From assembly GCA_002387845.1 (NCBI GenBank), contig DGLB01000012.1, forward strand, positions 681 to 18,398: a stretch of DNA of 17,718 nt, in the 5' to 3' direction. Below are positions 7,239-13,957 of this stretch, piece by piece; the first letter of the stretch is position 1, and the number at the start of each line of letters is the position of its first letter. The stretch is from Stenotrophomonas maltophilia. Lineage in GTDB: Bacteria; Pseudomonadota; Gammaproteobacteria; Xanthomonadales; Xanthomonadaceae. A program made the translations under genes and the position numbers. The notes under the pieces are model-generated. The model had not been told where the DNA came from and ran no database searches. It saw only the letters and a list, made by a program, of their open reading frames with translations.

Positions 7239-9320
7239 TTACCGCATCGCCGCGATGCGCGCGGATGCACGCGAGGCGGCGTCGAGCGCGAAGATCTCAC
7301 GCTTCGCGCCCTGCTGATCCGGCTCGGGTTGATTAAACAGGTTGCTCGCCTGCGCGGTGTAGCGACGGCCTTCACTTACATCGTCAACTACATCAGCGCC
7401 TTCGCCTGCTTCCGGCATGCCTGGATCCGTCGGCGCGCTATCACCCTGGTCATGCGCGTAGGGTCGCTCAATCCACTTCCAGGTCAGCGCGATGGCGTCG
7501 CTGTTCACGGTGATGCCTCGCGTCCCCTCCCCCAACCGCTGATTCTCCTCAAGCATGAAGTTGTTGGCTTCCTGGGTGGTCGTGGTCAGGCTGTCCAGCA
7601 GGCCCGTCAGTCGCTCCTGAACGGCCTCATCTTCCACGTCGAGCAGCGCTTCGCGGAGATCAAAGAGTTCGTCGATTATCTCTGGGAGGCTTTGGAAGAG
7701 CACGTTGTCATCCGGCAGGGTGAAATCATCGAGACGGCGGATCTCGCCTGCAGGGATCCCTGTCACGTGAGTGAACAGCTCGCTTACCATCGCGATATCT
7801 GCGTCACTTACCGTGGGCTTCGCCATGAGTTTCATGACCGCTGCTACGACAGGACGGGGTGCCGGGGCACCTGCTCCGATGTAGAGCCGTGCTCTCGTCA
7901 TCCATTCGGCGCGACTGAGGCTGGCTTCTTCGGCGTACAGTTCTTCGTAGGCCGCGTAAAGTTTTTGCCACGCTGTGTCCGCCGACTCAACACGGGCCTG
8001 AAGGTCGCTCAGCACAGGCAGCAGGCGTGATTTGGCAGCGTCGTCTGCGCAAGCCTCGATCATGGTAATGGTGTCACGCAGATCAGCCTGCGCGGCCACC
8101 AAGCTGGGGGTTCTTTGGCGCTTGTAGAGGTCTGGAAGCTCCTCGACGTTGTAAGGGGTGCCTTGCACAGGGCGGTCCGGAAGCAGATGGCGATCGACGA
8201 AGCTGCTGACCAGCTGGTCGATATGCACGTCGGACAGCGGCCCCATCTCCAAGGCCTTCGCAAAGGACTCGGCTGCGCTCATGTGTGAGAACTGCAATGT
8301 GGCGCTCGGGTTCAGGCGTGAATCCTTGATGACGGGTGAGTCCTCTGCGCCGGTCTCGGACACATCATCCAGTTCCTCAACCATGTCCGTCATGCCGAGG
8401 AACAGTGCAATCCGTTCGAGTTCGGCTGCGTCCGCCGCAGACGGCGCGGGGCCAGCTTCTGCGTCCAGACGCCTGTGCTCGTCAAGCCAGTGCATCATGG
8501 TTTCGCCAACACGTGCATGGAGGTCGGCAAGCAGGGGCAGCAGTGGATCCCGTGCAGTGCTGGCCGGGTATGCGCCAACGGCCTTCACTACCTCGGACAG
8601 CTCAGCCTGTGCAAGTCGAAGGTTTGTGCCTCCGGCTGCGCGGCTCAGCGGTGGGAAGTCGCCGGCTACGTAGGGGGCATCTGCAGTCTCGGGCCGGGCA
8701 GGCAGCGCGAGCGTTGCAACTACCCAGTCTTCAAGTTGCTTGAGTTGTGCACCCGTGCAGTCATTGGAACTGGCGGCGGCCTTGAATGCGTCCGTGATCG
8801 TCATCTGCGACGCGTCAGACGCGGTGGTCTGGGAATGAGATTTACAGCCGTCAAGCCAAGTCTCGGCAAGTTCGATCTCGGTGTGGTTTCCGGCGATTTT
8901 CGCCTGTTCCAATAGCGTCTGCCAGTGCTGCAGACCGTTTGCGGCTTCCCGCTGGAAATCAATGATCAGGTCGCCAAGCTGTGCGCGCGCGCACTTGCCG
9001 CGCGTCTTCGAGGCAAGTGAATAGACATCCTGCAGCGTAAGCTTTGCTTTGTTTAATCCTTTGAACCCGCTGCTGCGGAGTGCTTCCAGTTGCTCCTCTG
9101 CCGTGCCTGCAGCTTCCATGTAGCCTGAAAGCTTGAGCTCGGCATTGGCGATGTTCTGAAGCTTGCCAATCGTCTCGTTGGACACGAAGGTGTTATAGCG
9201 TTTCTTTTCGATTGCTTCTGACAGGCTGTCGTCTGTCTTGATGCTGCCCTGCATCAGTGCGCGAATTCCGTCGATCGGGTGGGGATGGGCGATACGGGTG
9301 GCGATGTCGAGTAGATCCAT
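7239..9320 (-). CDS. Large four-module helical repeat protein (cluster gene D)
   Basis: Unrecognised protein of 693 residues, the largest of the cluster. It contains four diverged copies of one module: R1 about 33-160, R2 about 174-310, R3 about 348-482 and R4 about 493-618. Each begins with an amphipathic helix (ITDAFKAAASS, AESFAKALEMG, AAVMKLMAKP), then an acidic or Pro-containing turn, a helix of the type LRLAQAELSEVV / LVAAQADLRDTI / IIDELFDLREAL, one of the type RDPLLPLLADLHARV / KSRLLPVLSDLQARV / QERLTGLLDSL, and ends near an aromatic (QHW133, MHW278, AW451). R1 also has the IGKLQNIAN and ELAETWLDG signatures shared with genes C and E. The acidic tail runs from about 620 to 670. No signal peptide, membrane segment or catalytic motif. 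The ATG at 9320 is 57 nt from motif copy 2; no Shine-Dalgarno. Confidence 0.82.
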   Translation of the reverse strand: MDLLDIATRIAHPHPIDGIRALMQGSIKTDDSLSEAIEKKRYNTFVSNETIGKLQNIANAELKLSGYMEAAGTAEEQLEALRSSGFKGLNKAKLTLQDVYSLASKTRGKCARAQLGDLIIDFQREAANGLQHWQTLLEQAKIAGNHTEIELAETWLDGCKSHSQTTASDASQMTITDAFKAAASSNDCTGAQLKQLEDWVVATLALPARPETADAPYVAGDFPPLSRAAGGTNLRLAQAELSEVVKAVGAYPASTARDPLLPLLADLHARVGETMMHWLDEHRRLDAEAGPAPSAADAAELERIALFLGMTDMVEELDDVSETGAEDSPVIKDSRLNPSATLQFSHMSAAESFAKALEMGPLSDVHIDQLVSSFVDRHLLPDRPVQGTPYNVEELPDLYKRQRTPSLVAAQADLRDTITMIEACADDAAKSRLLPVLSDLQARVESADTAWQKLYAAYEELYAEEASLSRAEWMTRARLYIGAGAPAPRPVVAAVMKLMAKPTVSDADIAMVSELFTHVTGIPAGEIRRLDDFTLPDDNVLFQSLPEIIDELFDLREALLDVEDEAVQERLTGLLDSLTTTTQEANNFMLEENQRLGEGTRGITVNSDAIALTWKWIERPYAHDQGDSAPTDPGMPEAGEGADVVDDVSEGRRYTAQASNLFNQPEPDQQGAKREIFALDAASRASARIAAMR

Positions 9321-9377
9321 GAGTGTCTTGAGCGTTCATATGCGGGCACGAAGTGTCAGGAGATTGGCGGTCCAAGA

Positions 9378-9400
9378 CTTTCAGTTTTCAACTATTCCTA
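9378..9400 (-). promoter_or_regulatory. Shared cluster motif, copy 2 (upstream of gene D)
   Basis: Plus strand CTTTCAGTTTTCAACTATTC followed by CTA, 57 nt from the start of gene D. Nineteen bases downstream on the gene strand comes TGACACTTCG, which recurs at the same spacing after copy 3. No sigma-70 -10 box is evident at a standard distance. Confidence 0.6.
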
Positions 9401-9459
9401 TGTGCTTTCGCCAACCCCGCAGCACGTAACGCACCGGGGGGTGGCGGTCCTCGATTGCG

Positions 9460-10215
9460 TCAAGGCTTCATGTGCGCCAGCGCCTTCCGATTGAATCCAG
9501 AGAGTGGTTTGCATGCGCTAAGCGAGTCCGCAACACCCCCGTGCTCTGAGGTCGTTGCGACGAAGGCGGTCGGTTGCATGTCTTCCAGCCACAAACGTGC
9601 AAGGGTCACCAGTGCGTCGTTGCCGGTGTCTTGGCCACGCTGGAGCATCACCTCCCAGTGTTGAATGGCCGTCTTCGTCGTCTCGCGAAGCTGGAAGACC
9701 TTGAAGTACAGCGCTGCACGGGCCTCTTCTCCCTTGGCTTGCAGTGCGTGGTCTCGGGTGGCGCTAAGCCGAATCAGCGTGTCCCGCAGGCCGTGGAATA
9801 CATGTCCCTCGTTGATCGACAGCGGGGCCGTGCCGGGGCTTGTGGACATGCAGTGTTCGAGCTGGAACTGCTTGTTTGCGATTTCGCCCAGTTCGAGGAT
9901 CGTTCTGTTCGGAACGACGCGTTTATGGCGCTGCTTCAGGATCGTCGCTTCCAGCGTAGCGGGTGATCTTGAGGCGCATGGCGGCGATGGCCGGCGATCG
10001 GAAAAAGGGTTGGGATGCTTGGACAGCGGATGGCGGAGGGCGCAAAGAATCGAGCGCATCAAAGATCTCGCGGGGATGGGATGTTGCAGGGAATGCGCGA
10101 CGATGCACGGGGGGGGGCGTATTGTGCCCCGCGTGCATCGCACGGACTGGCTCAAGAAGATTCGAAGATTTGAGCGTCTGCAGATTCTGAATCGTGTCCT
10201 GTCGTGTTGGTCCAT
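9460..10215 (-). CDS. One-module helical protein with a disrupted or uncertain 5' end (cluster gene E)
   Basis: The reading frame gives 251 residues, but only about 86-214 look like the family module: TLEATILKQRHKRVV, ILELGEIANKQFQLE, AIQHWEVMLQRG with Trp187, and GNDALVTLARLWLED. They align directly with module R1 of gene D. The first 85 residues are rich in Arg, Pro, His and Ser and look like an out-of-frame translation. A second frame (start ATG at 10246, open to a stop at 9923) has a more normal composition over the same bases. The two frames would be joined by losing one C from the nine-base run at 10109-10117, or by a change before about 9960. The motif-based start (ATG 10308) meets a stop after 19 codons. 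So this is a pseudogene, a phase-variable gene, or a shorter gene starting internally, for example at 10059. Confidence 0.5.
   Translation of the reverse strand: MDQHDRTRFRICRRSNLRIFLSQSVRCTRGTIRPPPCIVAHSLQHPIPARSLMRSILCALRHPLSKHPNPFSDRRPSPPCASRSPATLEATILKQRHKRVVPNRTILELGEIANKQFQLEHCMSTSPGTAPLSINEGHVFHGLRDTLIRLSATRDHALQAKGEEARAALYFKVFQLRETTKTAIQHWEVMLQRGQDTGNDALVTLARLWLEDMQPTAFVATTSEHGGVADSLSACKPLSGFNRKALAHMKP
10109..10117 (-). repeat. Run of nine C's (G's on plus strand) inside gene E's 5' region
   Basis: Homopolymer of nine. An eight-C version would join the frame that starts at ATG 10246 to the conserved downstream frame. It is a candidate slipped-strand site or sequencing error; no other tract this long was noticed in the window. 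Confidence 0.55.
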
Positions 10216-10369
10216 GCTTCATGCCGTTGGCAAACATGGCAGCCATCGTCAGCTGGCGTCTTTGTTCGTTTGGAACGAGTGTGACGATTCCTTGTTGACA
10301 ATCAGCATGACGCTTCGCGGTTCCTTGGGTTTTCAGGGGGCGAAGTGTCAAGCGGGAAAAGCGATGGCG

Positions 10370-10392
10370 CTTTCAGATTTCAATTATTCCTA
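10370..10392 (-). promoter_or_regulatory. Shared cluster motif, copy 3 (upstream of gene E)
   Basis: Plus strand CTTTCAGATTTCAATTATTC followed by CTA. By analogy with copies 1 and 2, the start codon should lie near 10312; the nearest ATG is at 10308, 61 nt away. TGACACTTCG follows after 19 bases on the gene strand, as at copy 2. Confidence 0.6.
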
Positions 10393-10428
10393 AAGGCGTG
10401 TGGCGGCCGGCCCGCCGTAGCACCACGC

Positions 10429-10447
10429 CCCGCCGCAATTCGGCGGG
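10429..10447 (-). terminator. Hairpin downstream of cluster gene F
   Basis: CCCGCCG / CGGCGGG stem of 7 bp with a CAATT loop, 59 bp past the stop of gene F. A second, larger GC hairpin (GGCGTG ... CACGCC, about 10395-10429) adjoins it. Neither has a T-run, so termination here is only possible. Confidence 0.35.
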
Positions 10448-10506
10448 ATTGGTTGAATGCGTCAGGCGGTGACGTTGTGCGCCATCGGGGCGTGGGATAA
10501 CGTCTT

Positions 10507-10887
10507 TCAGCGCGTCGGGGGAGCGGCGCGGTAGAGCAGGTCGCCCGCCAGCGTGTCGAGTTGGGTGCGTGCGCCATCACCCAGATACGTCGCGCGGATC
10601 TCATCCTGCACCGTCGACACAAGGTTGCGGCACAGGGTCAGTTGCAGTGGGTGCGGGTCAGGCTGGCGCGCGCGGTTGGTGCGTTCCCAGTCGGTGACAA
10701 CGCCGTTGGCGAGGACCTGGAGTTCGGGAAGGTTGAACGAGGCGAAGAAAACGTTGGCAATGTGCTGCAGGTCGCGCTGAGCGACCGTGTTCTGGCCGGC
10801 CTGCTGTCGGACGAGCGTGCAGATGGATTCGGTGGCCCGGGAGCGCGGAGGTGGCGGGGTGGGCGCGAGGGCGGCACTGGTGGTCAT
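10507..10887 (-). CDS. Small one-module helical protein (cluster gene F)
   Basis: Unrecognised protein of 126 residues with a short Pro-rich N-terminus (PTPPPP at 9-14) and one copy of the cluster module (about 19-119): SICTLVRQQA, then RDLQHIANVFFASFNLPE, LQVLANGVVTDWERT, LQLTLCRNLVSTVQDEI, and GARTQLDTLAGDLL. The IAN signature aligns with QNIANAEL in gene D and GEIANKQF in gene E. No signal peptide or membrane segment. The ATG at 10887 lies 56 nt from motif copy 4, which supports this start; the Shine-Dalgarno is absent. It may be the minimal functional unit of the family, or an adaptor for the larger members. Function unknown. Confidence 0.72.
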   Translation of the reverse strand: MTTSAALAPTPPPPRSRATESICTLVRQQAGQNTVAQRDLQHIANVFFASFNLPELQVLANGVVTDWERTNRARQPDPHPLQLTLCRNLVSTVQDEIRATYLGDGARTQLDTLAGDLLYRAAPPTR

Positions 10888-10943
10888 GGGGGCGACGGTG
10901 GGAGTTGGGGGGGCGGGATGCTCCGTGAATCCGTCGGGGATGA

Positions 10944-10966
10944 CTTTCAGAATTCAATGATGGTGA
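10944..10966 (-). promoter_or_regulatory. Shared cluster motif, copy 4 (upstream of gene F), diverged
   Basis: Plus strand CTTTCAGAATTCAATGATGG. The core CTTTCAGNNTTCAA is kept, while the distal half (TTCCTA in the other copies) is not. It lies 56 nt from the start codon of gene F. Confidence 0.5.
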
Positions 10967-11004
10967 TTGCGTGCGGCGGGGGCCCGCGTGGTGCAGGCCC
11001 GCCT

Positions 11005-11028
11005 GGGCCGCCCAACGGCCGGCGCTAC
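11005..11028 (-). repeat. GTAG-headed REP/SMAG-like palindrome
   Basis: The minus strand reads GTAGCGCCGGCCGTTGGGCG then GCCC. It has the same core as the inverted pair upstream of the hydrolase gene. S. maltophilia SMAG elements are short palindromes that begin with GTAG; membership is inferred from that feature. Confidence 0.55.
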
Positions 11029-11101
11029 CGGTGTGTGATGAGCGGTGCAGCCGGCGTGCACCTGCCGATACGGCCGGTGCGCCCGGTTCGTGTCTATCGC
11101 G

Positions 11102-11812
11102 TCAGTTGTTGCCGCACTTGACCTTCGGGGCGAGCGCCTTGCGCCAGATCGCATAGCCCTCCGGCTTCATGTGCAGCATGTCCTCGCGGAACAGGCTGGC
11201 CTTGGGCTGACCGTCCTTGCCCAGCATCGGGGTGTAGATGTCGGTGAAGCCCGCATGCGGCAGGCCCTTCAGCGCTTCACGCACCAGCGTGTTGGCTTCC
11301 TGCACCGCTGGCAGCAGGTTGGCGCGCGACGGGCTGGGCTTGATCGAGATCACCTCCACCGTGGTCTGTGGCAGGTCCTGATGTACACGATTGACGAAGG
11401 CCACGGTGTCGTCGCGTACCTGCTGCGGGCTGCGGCCGCTGTTGAGGTCGTTGTCGCCGGCGTAGAAGAACACCTTGCACGGGGCGTAGGGCGTCACGAC
11501 CTGATTGGCGTAGTACGTGCTGTCACGTACTTCCGAGCCGCCGAAGCCGCGGTTGATCACCTTCTGGCCCGGGAAGTCGGCGGCCAGGGTGTCCCAGAAG
11601 CGGATCGAGGAGCTGCCCACGAACACGATGCCGCCCTGCGGCGGCGGGTTGGCCTGGTCGGCCTTGGCGAAGTGGGTCATGTCGTCGGCCCAGGCGACGT
11701 TCGAGACCTGCTCGGGGATCTGCGGCTGTTCGCGCGGGCTGAGCGCGGCGACGGGCAGGGCGGCAGCAAGGGCCAGGGCGAGCAGCAGGGGACGGGTGCG
11801 GCGGTGGTTCAT
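11102..11812 (-). CDS. Exported SGNH/GDSL-family hydrolase
   Basis: Predicted secreted esterase or lipase of 236 residues. The signal peptide is at 1-25 (RPLLLALALAAALPVAALS). SGNH features: VFVGSSSIRFW with the likely nucleophile in Ser67-69, RGFGGSE (Gly91/92), YAGDND at 117-122 with Asn121, and DMLHMKPEGY with Asp211/His214. The GSSS block replaces GDSL, as in the acylhydrolase group often annotated as GDSL-like lipases. The ATG at 11812 was chosen over TTG at 11818 because GGAG lies seven bases upstream. It stands alone on the minus strand, with REP-like palindromes on both sides. The substrate is unknown; envelope lipid or acetylated polysaccharide are possibilities known from the wider family. 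Confidence 0.9.
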   Translation of the reverse strand: MNHRRTRPLLLALALAAALPVAALSPREQPQIPEQVSNVAWADDMTHFAKADQANPPPQGGIVFVGSSSIRFWDTLAADFPGQKVINRGFGGSEVRDSTYYANQVVTPYAPCKVFFYAGDNDLNSGRSPQQVRDDTVAFVNRVHQDLPQTTVEVISIKPSPSRANLLPAVQEANTLVREALKGLPHAGFTDIYTPMLGKDGQPKASLFREDMLHMKPEGYAIWRKALAPKVKCGNN

Positions 11813-11864
11813 GAACAACTCCGGTTTTCAGGCACCCCCCCATGGTACGTCGTGTGACCGGGTG

Positions 11865-11915
11865 CGCCGGCCGTTGGCCGGCCCTCGGACCGCCCGGGCC
11901 GGCCAACGGCCGGCG
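11865..11915. repeat. Inverted pair of REP/SMAG-like palindromes
   Basis: Two exact 20-bp copies of CGCCGGCCGTTGGCCGGCCC in opposite orientation (11865-11884 plus, 11896-11915 minus), 11 bp apart, each itself palindromic. It can form a cruciform or a long hairpin in transcripts. It lies between the divergent hydrolase and dgkA genes. Confidence 0.75.
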
Positions 11916-12024
11916 CTGCCGGGAGGCCCTGCCGACCTTTGTGGCAAAATGGCGGTTTACTTGTCGCTTCCTGCCCCACCCATGACCCTTTCCCGCCGCA
12001 ACCCCACGGATGGAGCTGTTTCGC

Positions 12025-12405
12025 ATGCCTGACGCCTTCGGTCATATGCCGCGCGGCCCCAAGCGCATCTTCAAGGCGGCGGTGTGGTCCTGGCAGGGCC
12101 TGCGTGCGGCCTGGCTGCATGAGTCCTCGTTCCGGCTGGAGGTCTACCTGCTGGTGGTGCTGGCCCCGCTGGCGCTGTGGCTGGGCCAGACCCCGGTGGA
12201 ACGGGCGCTGATGATCGGCTCGATGCTGCTGGTGCTGGCGATGGAGCTGGCGAACTCGGCGATTGAAGCGGTGATCGAGCGCTACGGCCCGGAGATCCAT
12301 GAACTGGCCGGCCGTGCCAAGGACATGGGCTCGGCGGCGGTGTTCGTGCTGATGATGAACGTCTTGCTGTGCTGGGGCCTGGTGCTGGCCCCGCGCTTTT
12401 TCTGA
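12025..12405 (+). CDS. dgkA: Diacylglycerol kinase
   Basis: Small integral-membrane diacylglycerol kinase, 126 residues, which phosphorylates diacylglycerol left over from membrane-derived glucan or lipopolysaccharide modification, returning it to phospholipid synthesis. The family signature MELANSAIEAVIERYG (about 73-88) has the catalytic and metal-binding Glu74 and Glu81; GRAKDMGSAAVFV (96-108) is also intact. Three membrane segments are visible (about 39-53, 61-78, 103-122). The start at 12025 (MPDAFGHMPRGPKR) was preferred to the ATG at 12010 because GGAG lies nine bases upstream and the length matches relatives. The terC gene follows 43 bp later, possibly in one transcript. Confidence 0.9.
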   Translation: MPDAFGHMPRGPKRIFKAAVWSWQGLRAAWLHESSFRLEVYLLVVLAPLALWLGQTPVERALMIGSMLLVLAMELANSAIEAVIERYGPEIHELAGRAKDMGSAAVFVLMMNVLLCWGLVLAPRFF

Positions 12406-12448
12406 CGCGCCCCCCAGGCGTCATTCCCTTTTGTAAGGATGTGTGTCC

Positions 12449-13198
12449 ATGTTTGTTGAGCTGCTGTCCGATCCCAACGTCTGGTTGACCCTGCTGACCC
12501 TGAGCGCACTGGAAATCGTGCTGGGCATCGACAACCTGGTGTTCATCTCCATCGCGGTGAGCAAGCTGCCGGAACACCGCCGGCCGTTCGCGCGCAAGCT
12601 GGGCATCGCGGTGGCCTGCATCACGCGCATTGCGCTGCTGGTCTCGCTGGCCTACCTGGCGCACATGGAAGCCAATCTGTTCACGGTCGCCGGCATGGGC
12701 ATCTCCATCCGTGACCTGGTGCTGGTGCTGGGCGGCCTGTTCCTGATCATCAAGGGCGCGATGGAAATCCGCGAACTGATTACCGGCGGTGAAGACGAAG
12801 ACCCCACCACCACCAAGGCCTCGGCCGTGTTCGGCATGGTCATCCTGCAGATCGCCATCATCGACATCGTGTTCTCGCTGGACTCGGTGATCACCGCGGT
12901 CGGCATTGCCGACCACATTCCGGTGATGGTGGCGGCCATCCTGCTGTCGGTGGCGGTGATGCTGCTGGCGGCCAACCCGCTGGGCCGCTTCATCGACGCC
13001 AACCCGACCGTGAAGATGCTGGCCCTGGCCTTCATCCTGCTGATTGGTGCGGTGCTGATCCTGGACGGGCTGGACGTGCACGTGCCCAAGCCCTACATCT
13101 ACGCCGCCATGGGTTTCTCGGTGCTGGTGGAATGGCTGAACCTGCTGATGCGCCGCCGCGCGGTGGCGCACAACGTGCCGGGTGCCGGCAATTGGTAA
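12449..13198 (+). CDS. TerC-family integral membrane protein (YgdQ-like)
   Basis: Polytopic membrane protein of 249 residues with about seven segments. The two inverted TerC motifs are present: LEIVLGIDNLVF (21-32; Glu22, Asp28, Asn29) and IIDIVFSLDSVITAVG with two conserved Asp. These acidic residues lie in the membrane and are thought to bind metal ions; TerC/Alx relatives export manganese, or help load metalloproteins. The family also includes tellurite-resistance proteins, so tellurite is only a name here. The start at ATG 12449 was chosen over GTG 12443 because AAGGAT lies eight bases upstream. A strong terminator follows. Confidence 0.9.
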   Translation: MFVELLSDPNVWLTLLTLSALEIVLGIDNLVFISIAVSKLPEHRRPFARKLGIAVACITRIALLVSLAYLAHMEANLFTVAGMGISIRDLVLVLGGLFLIIKGAMEIRELITGGEDEDPTTTKASAVFGMVILQIAIIDIVFSLDSVITAVGIADHIPVMVAAILLSVAVMLLAANPLGRFIDANPTVKMLALAFILLIGAVLILDGLDVHVPKPYIYAAMGFSVLVEWLNLLMRRRAVAHNVPGAGNW

Positions 13199-13205
13199 AC
13201 CCAGG

Positions 13206-13230
13206 GGGCCGGCAGAAATGCCGGCCCTTT
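13206..13230 (+). terminator. Intrinsic terminator after the TerC-family gene
   Basis: Perfect 9-bp stem GGGCCGGCA / TGCCGGCCC with a GAAA tetraloop (13206-13227) followed by TTT. It lies 8 bp beyond the stop codon. Confidence 0.8.
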
Positions 13231-13299
13231 GCCATTACAGGGAATTAACCCCATTCATGGAATCCTCCGGCCCCGAAGTCCCCTTATCTGGAGCCGGTC

Positions 13300-13953
13300 A
13301 TGCAATCGTTCATGCGAATGATGTTCCTGGCCACCGTTGCCGTGCTGTTGTCCGGCTGTGGCTACAACGCCATCCAGCAGAAAGATGAACAGGTAAAGGC
13401 CGGCTGGGCCGAAGTGCTCAACCAGTACAAGCGCCGCGCCGACCTGATCCCCAACCTGGTGCAGACCGTGGAGGGCTATGCCAACCAGGAACGCCAGGTG
13501 CTCACCGACGTCACCAACGCCCGCGCGCGCGTGGGGCAGATGAACGTCAACGCCAACGACGCCGAGTCGCTCAAGCAGTTCCAGGCGGCGCAGGGCGAGC
13601 TGAGCGGCGCGCTGTCACGGCTGCTGGTGGTCACCGAGAACTACCCGAACCTGAAGTCCGACCAGGGCTTCCGCGACCTGCAGGCGCAGCTGGAAGGCAC
13701 CGAGAACCGCATCACCGTGGCGCGTGGGCGCTATATCCAGCTGGTGCAGGATTACAACACCTACATCCGCTCGTTCCCGCAGCTGATCACCGCCAAGATC
13801 TTCGGCTACGACACCAAGCCGAACTTCACGGTGGAGAACGAGGCGCAGATCTCGCAGCCGCCGGCGGTGAAGTTCGGCAATCAACCCCCCGCTCCAGCCC
13901 CGGCACCGGCGCAGCCGGCCCCGCCGCCGCAGGCTCCGCAGCCGGCGAACTGA
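13300..13953 (+). CDS. lemA: LemA-family lipoprotein
   Basis: LemA protein of 217 residues. The N-terminal signal has lipobox LSGC with Cys20, so it should be lipid-anchored. The body contains the LemA signature YNAIQQKDEQVKAGWAEV, then QYKRRADLIPNLVQTVEGYA, and the coiled-coil-like helices of the family. The C-terminus (about 188-217) is Pro/Ala-rich. GGAG lies six bases upstream of the ATG at 13300. It is followed after 4 bp by two TPM-domain genes, a widespread trio whose exact role is unclear; links to envelope maintenance and membrane-protein turnover have been suggested for such proteins. The lemA symbol reflects the family only. Confidence 0.9.
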   Translation: MQSFMRMMFLATVAVLLSGCGYNAIQQKDEQVKAGWAEVLNQYKRRADLIPNLVQTVEGYANQERQVLTDVTNARARVGQMNVNANDAESLKQFQAAQGELSGALSRLLVVTENYPNLKSDQGFRDLQAQLEGTENRITVARGRYIQLVQDYNTYIRSFPQLITAKIFGYDTKPNFTVENEAQISQPPAVKFGNQPPAPAPAPAQPAPPPQAPQPAN

Positions 13954-13957
13954 GCCG

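Noticed and set aside
6957..8030. Long open frame on the plus strand (357 codons)
   Set aside because: It is antisense to the N-terminal part of gene C and the C-terminal part of gene D, has Arg/Cys/His-rich composition and no Shine-Dalgarno; it is a shadow of the minus-strand genes.
9340..9400. Plant-inducible promoter box (TTCGC-N15-TTCGC) of HrpX regulation
   Set aside because: Only one TTCG half-site is seen near motif copies 2 and 3, with no partner at 15 bp.
4035..10887. XVIPCD-type type IV secretion effectors
   Set aside because: Cluster proteins lack the conserved C-terminal motifs I associate with that domain, and no small immunity lipoproteins lie beside them.
11045..11857. Plus-strand open frame across the hydrolase gene
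   Set aside because: Fully antisense to a well-supported SGNH hydrolase with a signal peptide and a ribosome binding site.
12071..13171. Long minus-strand open frame (366 codons) under dgkA and the TerC gene
   Set aside because: Composition dominated by His, Gln, Asp and Arg, typical of the antisense frame of GC-rich membrane-protein genes.
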